NCBI GenBank assembly: GCA_944350065.1 | Contig: CALVOD010000019.1 | Location: 1 to 16,700, forward strand | Length of the DNA stretch: 16,700 nt | Direction of reading: 5' to 3' | Origin: an uncultured Clostridia bacterium | Lineage (GTDB): Bacteria > Bacillota > Clostridia > Christensenellales > DTU072 | Part shown: positions 15,196 to 16,700 of the stretch, in pieces | Layout: every line of letters begins with the position of its first letter | How positions within the stretch are numbered: the first letter of the stretch is position 1 | Position numbers and translations under genes: made by a program | The notes under the pieces: model-generated | The model's input: only the letters and a program-made list of their open reading frames with translations | What the model was told of the DNA's origin: nothing | The model's database searches: none

Positions 15196-16044
15196 CTATT
15201 CTTTGTCGAAAGAACTCCAATAGCGCATTTTATCAAGCAGTTTTTCGTAATAATTGAAGGTAGGCAGGCGCATGAAACGAACGCTTAAATCCGACTTCGT
15301 CACCGTTATCGTGTCGCCGTCGGCAAGGTTAAGTACGTCTTCGCCGTCTATATTGAGGTGTGCGTGCGGCTCGGCGTGCTGAACTTCCACCCAAATTTCG
15401 TTTTTGTTGTTCACGACTATCGGACGGGAATGTAAGGAATGCGCACTTATCGGCGTGATGACGAGCGCGTCCACGTCAGGCGCGATTATCGGACCGCCTG
15501 CGGACAGATTGTACGCCGTGCTGCCCGTAGGGGTACTGATTATTATACCGTCCGAAGTGTATCTGTCCACGAGCGCGCCGTTGAGACGTACTTCGGATTT
15601 CATTACCTTGGTGCGCGTGCCGCGAGCGAGGACGACTTCGTTCAATGCGTAAAATTTACTGCATTTTGCGCGGACTTCGAGGAAAGTACGGGGATCCGCA
15701 ACGTAATTACCGTGAAGAAGCTGTTCGATATTCACCGCCATATTAGCGGAATCGGACTCCGCAAGGAAACCTCTGTGCCCGAGATTGACGGCAAAAATCA
15801 TGGCGTCGTAACGGGCGCATTCGCGCGCAATGCGCAATATCGTACCGTCGCCGCCGAATACCACGACGACGTCGCTTTCGCGCGCAAGAGAAATACGGCT
15901 GAAATAGCGTGCGTCCAGCCCGAGACATCTCAATTCGTCGGACAAAAGCACCTCGACGCCTTTTTCGCCGAGAGTCCTGAATAACGCCTTCGTGGCGTTG
16001 CCGTTGATGTCTCTGAACAAATTTGCATAAATTCCGATTTTCAT
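15196..16044 (-). CDS. nadK: NAD kinase
   Basis: NAD kinase phosphorylates NAD to NADP using ATP or polyphosphate in the cytoplasm. The fold signatures are clear: GGDGT at 64-68 with the catalytic Asp, NLGHRGFLAE at 87-96, LNEVVLARG at 134-142 and DGIIISTPTGSTAYNLSAGG at 165-184. Length, 282 residues, is normal. The start MKIGIYANLF is the usual beginning for the family. No Shine-Dalgarno precedes it; instead a promoter -10 box ends 6 nt before the ATG, which predicts a transcript starting at the AUG. Read-through from tlyA, 63 nt upstream, remains possible. The last residues (YWSSFDKE) are polar and unremarkable. Confidence 0.97.
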   Translation of the reverse strand: MKIGIYANLFRDINGNATKALFRTLGEKGVEVLLSDELRCLGLDARYFSRISLARESDVVVVFGGDGTILRIARECARYDAMIFAVNLGHRGFLAESDSANMAVNIEQLLHGNYVADPRTFLEVRAKCSKFYALNEVVLARGTRTKVMKSEVRLNGALVDRYTSDGIIISTPTGSTAYNLSAGGPIIAPDVDALVITPISAHSLHSRPIVVNNKNEIWVEVQHAEPHAHLNIDGEDVLNLADGDTITVTKSDLSVRFMRLPTFNYYEKLLDKMRYWSSFDKE

Positions 16045-16079
16045 ATTGCTATTATACAGCTAATGCGGATTTTATACAA
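16045..16079 (-). promoter_or_regulatory. nadK promoter giving a predicted leaderless transcript
   Basis: TTGTAT (16079-16074) and a perfect TATAAT (16056-16051) are 17 bp apart. The 6-nt discriminator AGCAAT leads directly to the ATG, so the usual +1 position is the A of the start codon. The -35 matches only TTG of the consensus. Confidence 0.6.
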
Positions 16080-16107
16080 GAGAAACGGACTAAAACGTAA
16101 ATATTAT

Positions 16108-16700
16108 TTATAACTTTTTACGGAAAGCGACAAGGTATTCGTAATTCTTGTTTTCGAACGGATGAGGCGCTTCCACGGTATCGGAGGAAGTTAATCCGAG
16201 CTCGCCCGCAAACGCCTTTACCCTTTCCGTAGCTTTGACGGCGGCGCGACGGCTTTTGACGATACCGTTCTTGGTAAGTTCCGCCCTGCCCACTTCGAAT
16301 TGCGGCTTGACGAGCGCGACTATTACAGAATCCTTGTCGAGAAACTGCACGAGCGCGGGAAGAATATAGGTAAGCGAAATGAACGAGACGTCCACGGTGA
16401 CGATATCCGCTTTAACTCCGATGTCCTCGAAGGAGAGGTAGCGCGCGTTTAGCTTGTCGCGTACTGCCACGCGTTCGTCGGAGCGCATTTCCTCGGGGAG
16501 GGCGCATTCGCCAATATCCACGCAATAAATTTTAACGGCGCCCCCTCTTAACATTACGTCGGTAAAACCGCCGTTGGAAGAACCGATGTCTATACAGACT
16601 TTACCCGACGGGGTTATACCGAATGCGTCGAAGGCTTTGACGAGCTTGAGTCCGCCCAACGAGGCGTAGTCCTCGGCACGGTCGACGGTTATGCTTTCCG
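16108..16700 (-). CDS. tlyA: TlyA-family rRNA 2'-O-methyltransferase (N-terminus outside window)
   Basis: TlyA (once called haemolysin A) methylates 2'-hydroxyls of ribosomal RNA; in Bacillota it heads the cluster before nadK, argR and recN. Visible is the FtsJ-like SAM-dependent domain: the CIDIGSSNGGFTDVML binding loop, VDVSFISLTYILP and LVKPQFEVG, followed by a typical end with YLVAFRKKL. The frame stays open to position 16700, and the residues before the GGLKL motif (EDYASL) continue the family's linker. The gene therefore extends off the right edge, and its N-terminal S4 RNA-binding domain is missing here. The usual YVSRGGLKL motif reads YASLGGLKL, with the conserved Arg replaced by Leu. 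A TTG near 16659 is not the start. Confidence 0.93.
   Translation of the reverse strand, partial: ESITVDRAEDYASLGGLKLVKAFDAFGITPSGKVCIDIGSSNGGFTDVMLRGGAVKIYCVDIGECALPEEMRSDERVAVRDKLNARYLSFEDIGVKADIVTVDVSFISLTYILPALVQFLDKDSVIVALVKPQFEVGRAELTKNGIVKSRRAAVKATERVKAFAGELGLTSSDTVEAPHPFENKNYEYLVAFRKKL

Noticed and set aside
16657..16659. TTG at 16659 as the start of the tlyA product
   Set aside because: The frame continues upstream to the window edge and encodes the expected linker before GGLKL. A start here would remove the conserved motif and the S4 domain.
1..16700. CRISPR arrays, tRNA or rRNA genes, insertion sequences, prophage or known riboswitches
   Set aside because: Reading both strands I found no direct-repeat arrays, transposase-like frames, terminal inverted repeats or RNA gene signatures. 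The only tandem repetition is at protein level in the giant gene.

Overview
The window reads as a chromosomal segment of a Gram-positive, endospore-forming (or ancestrally spore-forming) Bacillota, most likely a Clostridia relative. The basis is the gene order tlyA-nadK-argR-recN-spoIVB, the presence of SpoIVB and of ScpA/ScpB, and strong AGGAG-type ribosome binding sites. G+C looks close to one half, and TTA, CTA and TCA codons are rare. A more precise taxon cannot be given from the sequence alone. All eleven supported genes lie on the minus strand, so transcription runs from high to low coordinates; I see no convincing plus-strand gene.

Layout in transcription order. (1) 16700-13001: 3' part of tlyA (its 5' end is outside the window), nadK, argR and recN, closely packed. 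nadK has its own promoter, placed so that its transcript should begin at the AUG. recN ends in a terminator-like hairpin that includes its stop codon. (2) 12883-11170: spoIVB, then a five-helix membrane protein that may be SpoIIM-like. Its start codon lies in a near-perfect 22-bp palindrome and it ends in a strong intrinsic terminator. (3) 10996-9803: a secreted D-alanyl-D-alanine carboxypeptidase, followed by about 340 bp of structured non-coding DNA. (4) 9465-7170: an operon of an M50 site-2-type protease, scpA and scpB, driven by a perfect consensus TTGACA-17-TATAAT promoter with a G/C-rich dyad over its -35 box. (5) 7069-1: one uninterrupted reading frame of 2356 codons that runs off the left edge. 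It encodes a giant secreted protein with a signal peptide, a Gly-rich beta-helix-like domain and about 19 tandem MBG/YDG-like repeats.

Functionally the right half is housekeeping: rRNA methylation, NADP synthesis, arginine-responsive repression, recombinational repair, and sporulation and cell-wall maturation. ScpA and ScpB work with SMC in chromosome segregation. The left 7 kb is a surface or adhesin-type gene and the most accessory-looking part. Points most worth a second look are the giant repeat protein, the predicted leaderless nadK mRNA, the start-codon palindrome at 11776-11797, the dyad in the protease-scpAB promoter, and a sporulation gene next to spoIVB where spo0A is more usual.
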